Shown here piece by piece: positions 45,673-56,109 of a stretch of 64,000 bases of DNA. The notes under the pieces were generated by a model that saw only the letters and a program-made list of their open reading frames with translations, was not told where the DNA came from and did not search any database. Each line of letters begins with the position of its first letter. Position 1 is the stretch's first letter. A program made the translations under genes and the position numbers. The DNA comes from Notospermus geniculatus (taxonomy: Eukaryota > Nemertea > Pilidiophora > Heteronemertea > Lineidae): contig NMRB01000078.1 of NCBI GenBank assembly GCA_002633025.1, positions 65,214 to 129,213 on the forward strand, in the 5' to 3' direction.

Positions 45673-46900
45673 GTCTTCTCTTCAGGGTGTAGAGTAACTC
45701 ATCATTGGCAACCAAAGGAAGGAAATGCTTCCTGGGGTAGTCAAGATTCTCAATGCTCGCTCTCTCCGTCGTTACACACGTTTGTGGTGAGGGTTGGAGA
45801 GAGTATTGGGAACCACTGATTACCTCAGGATAAAGGAATAGTAAACGTCTGTCTGTTGTTAATGCTTGTCGTCTCCTTCAAGCTTGAGTTACTGGAGCTC
45901 TGCCTCTAGCTTGTTTCCTATGTCTCATGGCGAGACAGACCAGAGTCGGCACACCTGGTCCCTCTCAAGTCGTTTCTGCCCACAAGTCCCCCATGCTCTC
46001 CTCCCTCCTCCATCTCTGCCTCTAGCTTTCTGCCTCTCATGACCTAGCGAAATCGGAGAGGGCCACTTTTCGTCTCTTCCTAGTCGTTTTCCCCCCAAAA
46101 ACCCCCTCCCCATGCAGCCCTCCTCCCCATTTTTTGACCATTTACCATAGCTCTGCCTCTAGCATTTCTGTGTCTCATTGCCGGACATAATCGGACTCGA
46201 CCACACCTGTTCTTTTCCCAGTCGTTTCTCATCTCCTCCGCAGATCCCCATACACCTCTCCCCTCCTCTTCATCTTATAATCATGACTAGAGCTCTGCCT
46301 CTAGTTTTCTGTCTCTAATGCCCTGGCGAAATCGGAGTAGACCACTCTTGGTCTCCTCCCAGTCGTCTCCCCACAGCTCACCCATGCACTCTTCCTTTCC
46401 ATCTTCTAATCAAGCGCCTGATAGATTCACAGGTATTGAATGGCCTGTCATCTCACAGGCGAGGAAATAAGAAAATCTAAGGTGTGTACTCATAATCCTG
46501 CCATCACTGACATGCCAGTATCGAGTATGAGCACCAATTACATCGGAGACGGGATTTCTTTGAAGAAGAAATGACTGGCACCGAAGAATCTCGTTCTCTC
46601 CTTCTCTATCGATCCAAGGGATGCGTGTGTTCACCATGGTAGCCAGTTTATGTTAGGCTTATCAGTAGCCATGGCAACATTGACCCACTTTTCCACTATT
46701 GTGCCATTTGATTCCAAATCGCTATCACCTCATAGATTTGTCATGCATTTTTTATGACCATGCTGTCTCCTTTTCGGCTCTAACTTTACAGGATCGGGTT
46801 TCTCCGTGACCATGTGAACTTAAGATCGGTGATTATCCGCAGAAACCCTCGCTCGATTGTCATGCGAGGTCTCTATATTGGTTTATGATCCGTCGATCGA
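45673..46900. repeat. large duplication, copy 2 (likely other haplotype)
   Basis: Matches 44432-45671. After the shared GTCGATCGA it continues with AGGTCTAATCC, unique sequence, so only this copy is linked to the right flank. Confidence 0.93.
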
Positions 46901-47084
46901 AGGTCTAATCCGGTCAATTGTGATGGCATTAATGGAAAACATCACCAATTGGTCTTGGAAATGTTCTTTCTGAAAAAGCAACCATGGTTATTGGCCTATT
47001 AGTTTCGCAGGAGAGGGCCAGTTTCCACACAGATTACAAAAAATGTTAGAAAAATACGGTGGGGGTATGTTCGGAGTAGGTTGT

Positions 47085-47480
47085 TCAGCCTCTTGATGTT
47101 AGTATTGAAAATTAGGTTGTTCTTCGAAACAGCCTCTAGTTGCTTGTTCAGCTTTTGTGATACACTGGCAACAGCCTCCATTTGGTTGTTCAGCCTTTTT
47201 TTCTGATACATTGGAAACAGCCTCTATTTTGCTTGTTCAGCCTTTCTGATACATTGGAAACAGCCTCTAGTTGCTTGTTCAGCCTTTGTGATACATTGGA
47301 AACAACCTCCATTTGGTTGATCAGCCGTTGTGATTCATTGGAAACAGCCTCCATTTGGTTGATCAGCCGTTGTGATTCACGGCATTGGAAACAGCCTCTA
47401 GTTGCTTGTTCAGCCTTTCTGATACATTGGAAACAGCCTCTAGTTGGTTATGTTCAGCCTTTCGATGTATTGGAAACAGC
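47085..47480. repeat. about 42-bp tandem repeat, eight or nine copies
   Basis: Units contain CATTGGAAACAGCCTC, TAGTTGCTTGTTCAGCC and TTTCTGATA. The plus-strand frame translating to repeats of SDTLETAS is a product of the 42-base (multiple of three) unit. Confidence 0.92.
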
Positions 47481-47787
47481 CAATAGTTCATCACCAAATC
47501 CCAATCTCAACAGGCTGAGGGCCGTAAGCCGAGATTGAAGGATATAATTTTCTGGCTTGGGAGACATTGGTTCATAATTTGAGAGGATGTGACGGATTAT
47601 AATGATGTGTTATTGGCATTTCGAGAGTCAGTAATCTCTGAGACCACTTGGCTGAGATTGGTTTGTTTGATTTTCGAATTACGTCTGCCACAGAGAAACA
47701 GAATGACAGTTTTCAATCAAACGGTCCAGGCAGGGTCTCTTTTGGAGGAGGTCGTACATGGTTAGAGTCACCAAGGCCGACGCTCCA

Positions 47788-47818
47788 CCAAGATGGCTGC
47801 CATGGCGGCCATTTTGAA
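47788..47818. promoter_or_regulatory. dyad of YY1-like sites in a dispersed repeat
   Basis: CCAAGATGGCTGCCATGGC followed by GGCCATTTTGAA: two opposed AAGATGGC/AAAATGGC motifs. The next about 80 bases (GATAACTTAGTAAC, GAGTGAAATTTCTGTGG) recur after the same dyad at 48549, so both are copies of one repeat. Confidence 0.5.
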
Positions 47819-48548
47819 TTTCCTTTCCAGACGATAACTTAGTAACCGCTGGAGGAATTGGAGTGAAATTTCTGTGGTGTGTCTGGGGAGGGTAGAGGAT
47901 GACCTCACCAGCGACTAGCCACCACTCCACTATTCGCTTGCTGGACAGCTGGCAGTGGTAACTTTCATGTCGTAGCGTTCCCCAGCTCGAGAGTTAACAC
48001 ACAGCATACACTGTGAAAAGACTGGGAGCCGAGGAATGCAGATGAAAAAGTTGAATAAGTTAATTAAACCACATATCCTAATCCCCCGTTGAACAAAAAG
48101 TCCGTCCTACACATGTACCGTACTAAAGAGCTCTTGGACTCGTCACACTTTTCTGATGCATTTGATTTACTTGCCACTATTTGCCGACTCAAAAGTTTTA
48201 TGTCATCGTGAACGATGTGCCAAGTGCAATTGTCGTGGAATGGCCTCAGAAGTGAGACTGTGGAATGATTGATGGCATGTGAACAATATAAAACCCAGGT
48301 ACCAGTTAGTGCAGGTGATTGGGTGCACTATTCATTAGGCTCGGTTAGCATGTTATTGTTATTGGTGTTGATCGATTCTACCAAATGTTATCGTTTTTTC
48401 GCTGCTGCCTGATGAGTTTTTTGAACGGGGGCTTTTAACCGACGGCCATATTGGCTGTAAGCCCTGCCTGTATTGGCTCCACCATTCCCATTTCCTTTCT
48501 CAAGTCAAAGAGGGAGACGCCGACCGAAATTCAGAGCCCTCGCCTTGC

Positions 48549-48579
48549 CAAGATGGCTGCCATGGCGGCCATTTTGAAT
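48549..48579. promoter_or_regulatory. dyad of YY1-like sites, second repeat copy
   Basis: CCAAGATGGCTGCCATGGC plus GGCCATTTTGAA, identical to 47788-47818 over about 30 bases and followed by the related GATAACTGAAGAACTG and AAATTCTGTGG. Confidence 0.5.
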
Positions 48580-49436
48580 AGTTTCAGGATGATAACTGAA
48601 GAACTGTTGGGGGATTTGATCGGAAAATTCTGTGGTAGTTCTTCGGTGGACAGAGAAACACACTTTAAAAAACCGTAGCTAATCGATGGCCAGTCATCAA
48701 ATGGCTTTTTCCTCTCGGACCATATCTGACACGTGGAGTGATGGAGGGGTATTTATTTTTGTGAATTTGCCTTTGTCGGCTGTGCCAGCATCGAACACCA
48801 TGGTGCAACCTTGGAATGAACAAGTACCCATGTATATACCTGCTATTTGTTTTATGGCAAATGCTATATCATCAGATGTAGAGGTAAACATCACCCCATT
48901 AACTATTTCATCATTCCAATTAACTGAAATTGTGAAAATAATGCGTATTTATCTAGTTCATTGGTAAACATAAAGAGTTCCGTGCGGTAACTAATATGCA
49001 GAATTGACATTATGGATGGGATGGGACGGCACGGCACGCGGATCTTCTCATCAGCAAATCAGTAGTCATATCCGTTTAATCAACCGTCGGATGTGTTAAC
49101 CCTTTTCTGATTGGACACCAACATCACGTGACGATCGCCATGATTACCTGTCAATCATGGTTGATATTATGATGCTGTCTCCTGATCAATGCGATGGAGC
49201 AAAGAGAACGATCAGTGGATGATATTCTGTCTTGTCAGCCCTTCCATAGCAGACACCTCTACCAAGAGGACACCTCTGTACTGAATACACCAAAGGTCAT
49301 TTCTCTTCTCATTTCACTGCTGTCATCAGGGCACCTCTCAATAAAGGAGGACACTGCTCTACTCGGGACAAAAGAGGTAATTTTTGTTCAGCATTCGATG
49401 AAGCAAGAACTGCGTTAGTCTGTCCCGATATCCTTA

Positions 49437-49630
49437 CTAGAGCGGTGCCACAAAGCTATACAGAATCAGGATAATGACGAGAGCAAAGGTGGTACGGGGC
49501 GTAACGTTCCATGAAAAGGTATTAAAGGCCAGTGCGCCTGAGACTATACCAAAGCTCATGATAGTGAAGCTACGACTCCAACATTGACTTCTCAGCAAGT
49601 CGACTCCAGTTTGATTTCTTGGCACACTTC
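49437..49630 (-). CDS. candidate last exon of a membrane or GPI-anchored protein
   Basis: Acceptor GACTTGTTTCATCTCCTAG, then 64 codons to TAG at 49437-49439. The peptide has N-glycosylation-like NQT and NVT, a cysteine (SQCWSRSF) and a C-terminal hydrophobic run TTFALVIILILYSFVAPL at the very end. That arrangement fits a GPI-anchor signal or a final membrane helix. It may belong with the cysteine-rich frame at 52608-52859 upstream on the same strand. Family unknown. Confidence 0.35.
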
Positions 49631-49658
49631 CTAGGAGATGAAACAAGTCGTCAGTCAT

Positions 49659-50864
49659 GCAGAGTCGATCTTAGACTCCAGACTTCTGTAGCCGAAATGC
49701 TTCCCTATTTAAGCATCTCTCAATGATTGCAATAGAAAGATAATCCACGATCTATTTCTGTTCTAACCAATCTTATTTGATGTTCAACATTCCAATATAT
49801 CCAACGATAAAAAACTCAGTGATATATTTGTCTTGTACACCATCACATTAAATACAAACATACCAACATCCAACGACTTGCAAGCTATTCTTTCATTAGT
49901 GCAATTTCTATGACAACTAATTAAATGTAACCCGGCGTAAGTGCTGAGTGGATTCAAGAGTTCAACTTTATTGATGCAAATAAGAAGCAACAGAAAACGC
50001 TTTCTTATAGCAGAACAACTGCAATGTAACACAGTTGATGGAGTCTCTCTTGAACAAAGTTTCCTGACAGCAACTCTTGGTTGTCTACCAGTCGGTTTTG
50101 ACTCTTTTGTCACGTTTGAATTCCAGTACTTTTTGGCCAAGATAGTTTACCATGTCACTAAGTAACGACGCGATTCGTCTTCTGAGCTGGAACAAAAGAC
50201 CAAAGCATCTTGTCAAGATCTTGCCAGAGCAGCAAAATAGACAGGTGGAGACTTGTTGTAGACAACAGGTGGCCATTGATCTTAGGCATACCAACACACC
50301 CTCTAGGCGTTTCTTTGACTCTGAGTGTCTACTCTGTGATCAGCCTGCGAGGGAAGAGATTGTTCATGCGGGCAACTTTGCATCCTCTCAGAGAGGGTCT
50401 TTGAAGCATAGAGATCATGATCATTTGTATATACATGTAGCGGGCTATTGTATGGCGGACTTGCATTCTTGGGACTTTCTCCTCTGGCACACCGGGATAT
50501 GTTGTGACTTCATGTTTTTTTGTCATGTTGCCTTGAGTTTTGCTTCCCATCCAGTTTCCAATTCTCAAACAACTGAATCAGAGATGCTGAGTAAGATCAA
50601 ACATTCGTGGAAACGTTTCGCCGTAATACAGTTATGAAATCGTAATTCCTGGTTGATTAATTTGTTCTGGATTGTAACTGACTTGCCTCTCGGGAGACGT
50701 TCTGTCTAGTTACAAACTTAAAATCACATTCCTCATCCTTTTGACGGCATGTATGATTGCACATGGTATCAAATTCTGCCATCTCTGTTATAAACCCATC
50801 CCTGAAGGCCTGATAAGAGACTCTAATTCTGCATGTAAGCGTGGAGTAGGTCCCCAAGTGGATT
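49659..50864. repeat. large duplication, copy 1 (likely one haplotype)
   Basis: From TGCAGAGTCGATCTTAGACT to GTCCCCAAGTGGATT, repeated at 51093-52815 on the other side of a 228-base gap. Many small indels differ between the copies. Confidence 0.92.
50657..50857 (-). CDS. candidate cysteine-rich exon (copy 1)
   Basis: Minus-strand frame with RVSYQAFRDGFITEMAEFDT, MCNHTCRQKDEECDFKFVT and TAA. The spaced cysteines and NHT suggest a secreted or extracellular domain. The only difference from copy 2 over this frame is a synonymous Gly codon (GGG/GGT). Possible acceptor TTACATGCAG at about 50836. Unrecognised. Confidence 0.35.
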   Translation of the reverse strand: MGTYSTLTCRIRVSYQAFRDGFITEMAEFDTMCNHTCRQKDEECDFKFVTRQNVSREASQLQSRTN

Positions 50865-51092
50865 NNNNNNNNNNNNNNNNNNNNNNNNNNNNNNNNNNNN
50901 NNNNNNNNNNNNNNNNNNNNNNNNNNNNNNNNNNNNNNNNNNNNNNNNNNNNNNNNNNNNNNNNNNNNNNNNNNNNNNNNNNNNNNNNNNNNNNNNNNNN
51001 NNNNNNNNNNNNNNNNNNNNNNNNNNNNNNNNNNNNNNNNNNNNNNNNNNNNNNNNNNNNNNNNNNNNNNNNNNNNNNNNNNNNNNNNNNNN
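50865..51092. other. 228-base assembly gap
   Basis: Run of Ns between the two copies of the 49659/51093 duplication. Confidence 0.97.
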
Positions 51093-52815
51093 TGCAGAGT
51101 CGATCTTAGACTCCAGACTTCTGTAGCCGAAATGCTTCCCTATTTAAGCATCTCTCAATGATTGCAATAGAAAGATAATCCACGATCTATTTCTGTTCTA
51201 ACCAATCTTATTTGATGTTCAACATTCCAATATATCCGACGATAAAAAACCCAGTGATATATTTGTCTTGTACACCATCACATTAAATACAAACATACCA
51301 ACATCCAACGACTTGCAAGCTATTCTTTCATTAGTGCAATTTCTATGACAACTAATTAAATGTAATCCGGCGTAAGTGCTGAGTGGATTCAAGAGTTCAA
51401 ATTTATTGATGCAAATAAGAAGCAAGAGAAAACGCTTTCTTATAGCAGAACAACTGCAATGTAACACAGTTGATGGAGTCTTTCTTGAGCAAAGTTTCCT
51501 GACAGCAACGTTGGTTGTCTACCATTCAGGTTTGACTCTTTTGTCACGTTTGAATTCCAGTACTTTTTGGCCAAGATAGTTTACCAATGTCACTAAGTAA
51601 CGATACGATTCCTCTTCTGAGCTGGAACAAAAGAACAAAGTGTCTGATTGTCAAGATCTTGCCAGACATGCCAGAGCAGCAAGATAGACAGGTGGCCATT
51701 GATCCTAGGCATACCAACACAGCCTCTAGGCGTTTCTTTGACTCTGAGTGTCTGTACTCTATAGTCAGCCTGCGAGGGAAGAGATTGTTCAGGCGGGCAA
51801 TCTTGCATCCTCTCACAGAGGGTCTTTGAAGCATTGCCTCCCTCGTCCTATCGTTTCAGCAATACACAGAAAAAAAATCAACTCGAGTGGAGACTCAGAG
51901 TCTCACTTTAGGGACAAAATGGTTCGAAACACTTTTTGACTCAAAATGAAACAGAAAATATTTCGGCGCGAGACAATGTCATCTCGGCCTGAAATATTTT
52001 CTCTCAGATCGAGACTGTCAGTATCTCAACCCGAAATATTTTCTCTCGGAACGAGGTGTCATTGTCTCGGGCCGAAATATTTTCTGTTTCATTTTGAGTC
52101 AAAAAGTATTTCGAACCGTTTTGTCCCTAAAGTGAGACTTTGAATCTCCACTCGAGTTGATTTTTTTTTCTGTGTAGAGCCCAGTGAAATGACCTTATAA
52201 TCTCAGCATATCAACCCCAGGATGTCCGAAAACTGAAAGAGTTGTAGCTATTCATGTGGTAGATATCTTCAGAACTGGTGTAATAGGGATCTACGTCCCC
52301 CTGGAATCTAAGTCTGGGTATATTGTTCAACGGCGGATTAGGATATGGCTATAGAGATCATGATCATTTGTATATACCGGTACATGTAGCGGGCTATTGT
52401 ATGACGGACTTGCATTCTTAGGACTTTCTCCTCTGGCACACCGGGATATGTTGTGACTTCATGTTTTTTTCGTCATGTCGCCTTGAGTTTCCGCTTCCCA
52501 TCCTGTTTCCAATTCTCAAACAACTGAATCAGAGATGCTGAGTAAGATCAAACATTCGTGGAAACGTTTCGCCGTAATACAGTTATGAAATCGTAATTCC
52601 TGGTTGATTAATTTGTTCTGGATTGTAACTGACTTGCCTCTCGGGAGACGTTCTGTCTAGTTACAAACTTAAAATCACATTCCTCATCCTTTTGACGGCA
52701 TGTATGATTGCACATGGTATCAAATTCTGCCATCTCTGTTATAAAACCATCCCTGAAGGCCTGATAAGAGACTCTAATTCTGCATGTAAGCGTGGAGTAG
52801 GTCCCCAAGTGGATT
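51093..52815. repeat. large duplication, copy 2 (likely other haplotype)
   Basis: Matches 49659-50864 but carries about 518 extra bases (about 51835-52352) that include a foldback element. It continues past the homology into unique sequence at 52816. Confidence 0.92.
51864..52175. mobile_element. 312-bp foldback element, present in one copy only
   Basis: Long inverted arms: left ACACAGAAAAAAAATCAACT, right ending AGTTGATTTTTTTTTCTGTGT. Inner arms repeat GAAATATTTTCT around an even-spaced TCTCG motif. The matching position in copy 1 (about 50410) lacks it, so it is a presence/absence variant. Confidence 0.85.
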
Positions 52816-52859
52816 CGTGTGAAAGTCATAAAACGGGTACAAACGGTGGAAGTAAACAT
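52608..52859 (-). CDS. candidate cysteine-rich exon (copy 2)
   Basis: Same frame as 50657-50857, here with its upstream part intact. The reading contains CRIRVSYQAFRDGFITEMAE, CNHTCRQKDEEC and ends at TAA. If spliced, CAG|AATTAGAG near 52785 is the best acceptor. Unrecognised; a secreted or receptor ectodomain is a guess from the cysteines. Confidence 0.35.
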   Translation of the reverse strand: MFTSTVCTRFMTFTRIHLGTYSTLTCRIRVSYQAFRDGFITEMAEFDTMCNHTCRQKDEECDFKFVTRQNVSREASQLQSRTN

Positions 52860-53165
52860 GGAGATTACGAGAGGTCGTACGTGAGAACTTTGACAATTTG
52901 AAACGATAAAATTTCGCTTCTCTTACCATGATTTATTGTGATGGTACCGTGGTAGAATGTTCAGAGAGACCTTAGAGCAGCCACAAACTAGAATTGATTA
53001 GCATGTCCACGGTGTTGAGACTCGTTCTTCTGAACTGTACACAAATCCATGGAAAGCGTGGATAAAGCCTAATCCATTTGGATTCCGAATGTAACACTCT
53101 AGGGTGTCATTAAATGTGAAAAGTCGGTGAGAGGATACTGAACTCCTCGCTTTTTGATGGATTGG

Positions 53166-53258
53166 GTAAGACTTGTTCTTAGTACAGATGTACTGACATC
53201 ACTCATGACTAGGACTGAGATGCTGGCGACGGCCGTTACCACAATATACATACATTTG
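53166..53258 (-). other. weak signal-peptide-like frame
   Basis: An ATG on the minus strand at about 53256 begins MYIVVTAVASISVLVMSD, which resembles a signal peptide, 400 bp upstream of the cysteine-rich frame. A GTCAGTAC donor-like site follows. Could be the first exon of that candidate gene. Confidence 0.22.
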
Positions 53259-53780
53259 AATACTATTGCTTCCTGAGCTAACACCATTGATAGGGAACGT
53301 TGCATGGATCCCAGTCTTTGTGATACACCAGCAGCTTCTTCAGTCGTTGATGGCAATGGAACCATTCAAGTTCTGTAGGAACATCAGAAGAAGTAAATGC
53401 ACAAGGCGAAGGACACAATGTTGCATTATCAGCAGAGAACAGCGACATAAACATTCTTTTTGTTCGAATGACTGCGTGTTCCACGAAATTTATCGTCTCT
53501 GGAATGGAACAAAAAGAGAATGTGATAAAAGCATCGGCATCATAATGGCATCGGCGGTGAAATGATGCTGTATGGATGAAGGATCCGGGACTGCAATGAG
53601 TCGAGGACGCCACTTCCACTGACTAGCTGAATCTCTGCCAATGGTTAGGACAACAGGAATCCTCAAGCTTCTTTTTAAATGTTGTCTTCTCAAAGAATTC
53701 AGCTTTACCCTCCCTTATGCTCATCTGCTTGAAGGTTTAACTCAGGTTTTTGTCGAAAAACCATCCTGCGGGTCGCTCAG

Positions 53781-53813
53781 CGGCGGCCATATTGAAATCC
53801 AAGATGGCGGCCG
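53781..53813. promoter_or_regulatory. YY1-like dyad
   Basis: CGGCGGCCATATTGAAATCC followed by AAGATGGCGGCCG: two opposed YY1-type cores 15 bases apart, similar to those at 47788 and 48549. Confidence 0.45.
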
Positions 53814-54411
53814 CCAGAATTTTTGCCAGGTTGCCACCAGTCTTTATATGGAAAGATAATCTACATCTGTTCACCAAATGCACGATTTACCCCGTAGCCT
53901 CTCTACGAGTTCAACGTCATGCCGTGTACGACTGAGTGATCGTGCCTTCTCCGTGGTGCCAGACATTCACTGACATCATTATCCCCCGGTTCCCTGTTGA
54001 CTTTTATTTCCTTGCCTAAAAAAGCAGCGACTCCCAGAAGTCTTCGATTCCCTGTTGGCGTGGCTTGATTATCCACCATGATTGAAGCGTGGGCACAATG
54101 GTTCATGACTTGACAAATTGCATGCGATCATTTCTGCTTCTGATGAAAATTGATGCGACGTGCTGTCAAGAAAATGAGGATTAGTATTCTCGATAACACC
54201 TAGCATTATTTTTGATAAAACAAGCAAAGTCTCCAGTGATAGATGTTCATGTCACGATGACATGATTTACAAACCTACTCAGCTTGTAATATCCTCAGAT
54301 TATGGACTTGGCTTTCCATAACTCATCACTACGTCTGGCCAAAAGGTCAGCTATGATAAGCATTGTTACTTCTTGGCTCCTGTGTAATGCCAAACTCCAA
54401 AAAGTTCCTCT

Positions 54412-54637
54412 AACTTTTGCCCTACCTGCAGATAGTTGATCTAACTTTGCCCTACCTGCAGATAGTTGACCTAACTTGGCCCACCTGCAGGAAGTTGATC
54501 TAACTTTGCCCTACCTGCAGAAAGTTGATCTAACTTTGCCCTACCTGCAGAAAGTTGATCTAACTTTGCCCTACCTGCAGAAAGTTGGTCTAACTTTGCC
54601 CTACCTGCGGAAAGTTGGTATAACTTTTCTCTACTCG
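54412..54637. repeat. 30-bp minisatellite, seven copies
   Basis: Units of CTAACTTTGCCCTACCTGCA followed by GAAAGTTGAT. Because 30 is a multiple of three, both strands stay open across the array (VDLTLPYLQK or KLDQLSAGRA repeats). Confidence 0.93.
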
Positions 54638-54888
54638 CAACACGTTGCTGTGGAATCTCAATAACAAAACCTTTGGACAAAAAGTGATCTCGTCAGATGG
54701 TCATGTTTTTAGGCTCATTATTATTCAGAATGGAGAAGAAGGAAATTCCCAACTTGGTTCTAGACACAAATAAAGAGTTGCCTTCTTGTCCGAGTCTCTG
54801 CATCTTCATAATAGAGTCAATTCCCGGCGGAGAGGACTGCAAGGGAAAAGGACTAATCGTTCGTCACCAACATTCGTCTTTGCATTCA

Positions 54889-55035
54889 GGGACCTTATTC
54901 ACGAAGCTTCCGTGACTTACGGGAGTGCGCAAACTATGTGTATTGTCCTTTTGCGGACAACCTATTGTTCACTATCAGCCTGACAAAGGATTTGCGTACC
55001 CTTAAAGTTTAGGAGAGCTTTGTGAATAAGGTCCC
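54889..55035. mobile_element. MITE
   Basis: Inverted ends GGGACCTTATTCACGAAGCT and AGCTTTGTGAATAAGGTCCC; about 147 bp. Confidence 0.75.
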
Positions 55036-55648
55036 AGGTCTCCAACACCGCTGTGAAAGTCCCCCAAAAATCAAAGTTAGGGTGTATTCCCCAAATGGAT
55101 TAATCCCTTGTGAAGGATTATGTCGTAATCCTGACCATAACAGTTGACAATGCATGGCTTTGTATTGGGGACTTCCATTCCTCGGACTTTCCCCTCTGGT
55201 TCATCTGGACAAAAGGAAACAGTGTTGTTGGCGAGGTTACCTTCAAGCACGGTTCTGCTGTAGGCCTATAATTATTGCAACCGCTCCTCGTTCTAACCAC
55301 TCCCACCATGAACACCCCGCTGTTATTTATGTTTAATCATCCAAAGGCAACAAGCCAACCTATATTGTTCTTCCATTTGATCGAGGACAATAGAATCGAC
55401 TTGGTGAATCGTTGATTCTATTCCACCCGACATGTTACAACATTCCCCGAGTTACATTAATTACCAACGATGAATCTTTCATCATGGAGGTTCTCGAGTG
55501 GAAAACTGTTGTCATTGGGTTGTATATTGATGACATTGACGGAAAACATTTCCATTTCTTGTCGAAGTGTCCGATTGTATATTGATGATGTCTGTCTGCA
55601 TTCAAACTGTTTGACCTCGACAGGTCAGAGGGGAAGGGAAGATCCTCT

Positions 55649-55878
55649 AAAGCCAGCAGCACACCTGGCGATATCGCAAGCAATCTCATCGCCACCGAGC
55701 AAAATCGGTTGTTGACGCCAGGTGTGCGCTGGCCAGCGACGCGTGGAATCTTCTCGCCAGCGATGCTCGCCCAATGTCAAACAATACCAATAGTGAAATC
55801 GCCTAGTCTGCGTTGGCTGGCGAGAAGATCGGTGGTGATTAGATCGCTTGCGATATCGCCTGGTATGCTGCTGGTTTA
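55649..55878. mobile_element. MITE
   Basis: Inverted ends AAAGCCAGCAGCACACCTGG (then CGATATCGCAAGC) and GCTTGCGATATCGCCTGGTA (then TGCTGCTGGTTTAA). Inner arms share TCTTCTCGCCAGC. About 230 bp. Confidence 0.8.
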
Positions 55879-55894
55879 ACTGCCACTGTATTTG

Positions 55895-56105
55895 TATCTT
55901 CCATCAGGCCGAAGCCAAAGCATTATTGGCCCTGGTAAGTAGAAGAGTCATGTTCCTCACTTGGATGGAGTCCTTTACTTGCTCTTGCAAAGGAACAAGA
56001 TACAGGGCATCGGGCCAGCTTCATAGGGCGACGGATGTGAGGAGCCAGGGATGATCCCATGTGCCCTGGGCTCGAACGCGGGGCCTGCCGCTCCTAACTC
56101 CTAAT
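55895..56105 (-). mobile_element. SINE-related fragment
   Basis: Shares with 42050-42303 the B-box-like GCGTTCGAGCCCAGG, GGGATCATCCCTGGCTCC and GCAAGTAAAGGACTCC blocks on the minus strand, but the A box is gone. Confidence 0.6.
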
Positions 56106-56109
56106 TTCG

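Noticed and set aside
47182-47538. 118-codon frame with repeated SDTLETAS
   Set aside because: Entirely explained by the 42-bp tandem repeat.
50152-50637. 161-codon plus-strand frame, the longest in the window
   Set aside because: The other copy of the same block (about 51587-51830 and on) has frame-changing deletions and insertions here, so it is not conserved between the two copies; it also starts upstream in non-coding-like sequence.
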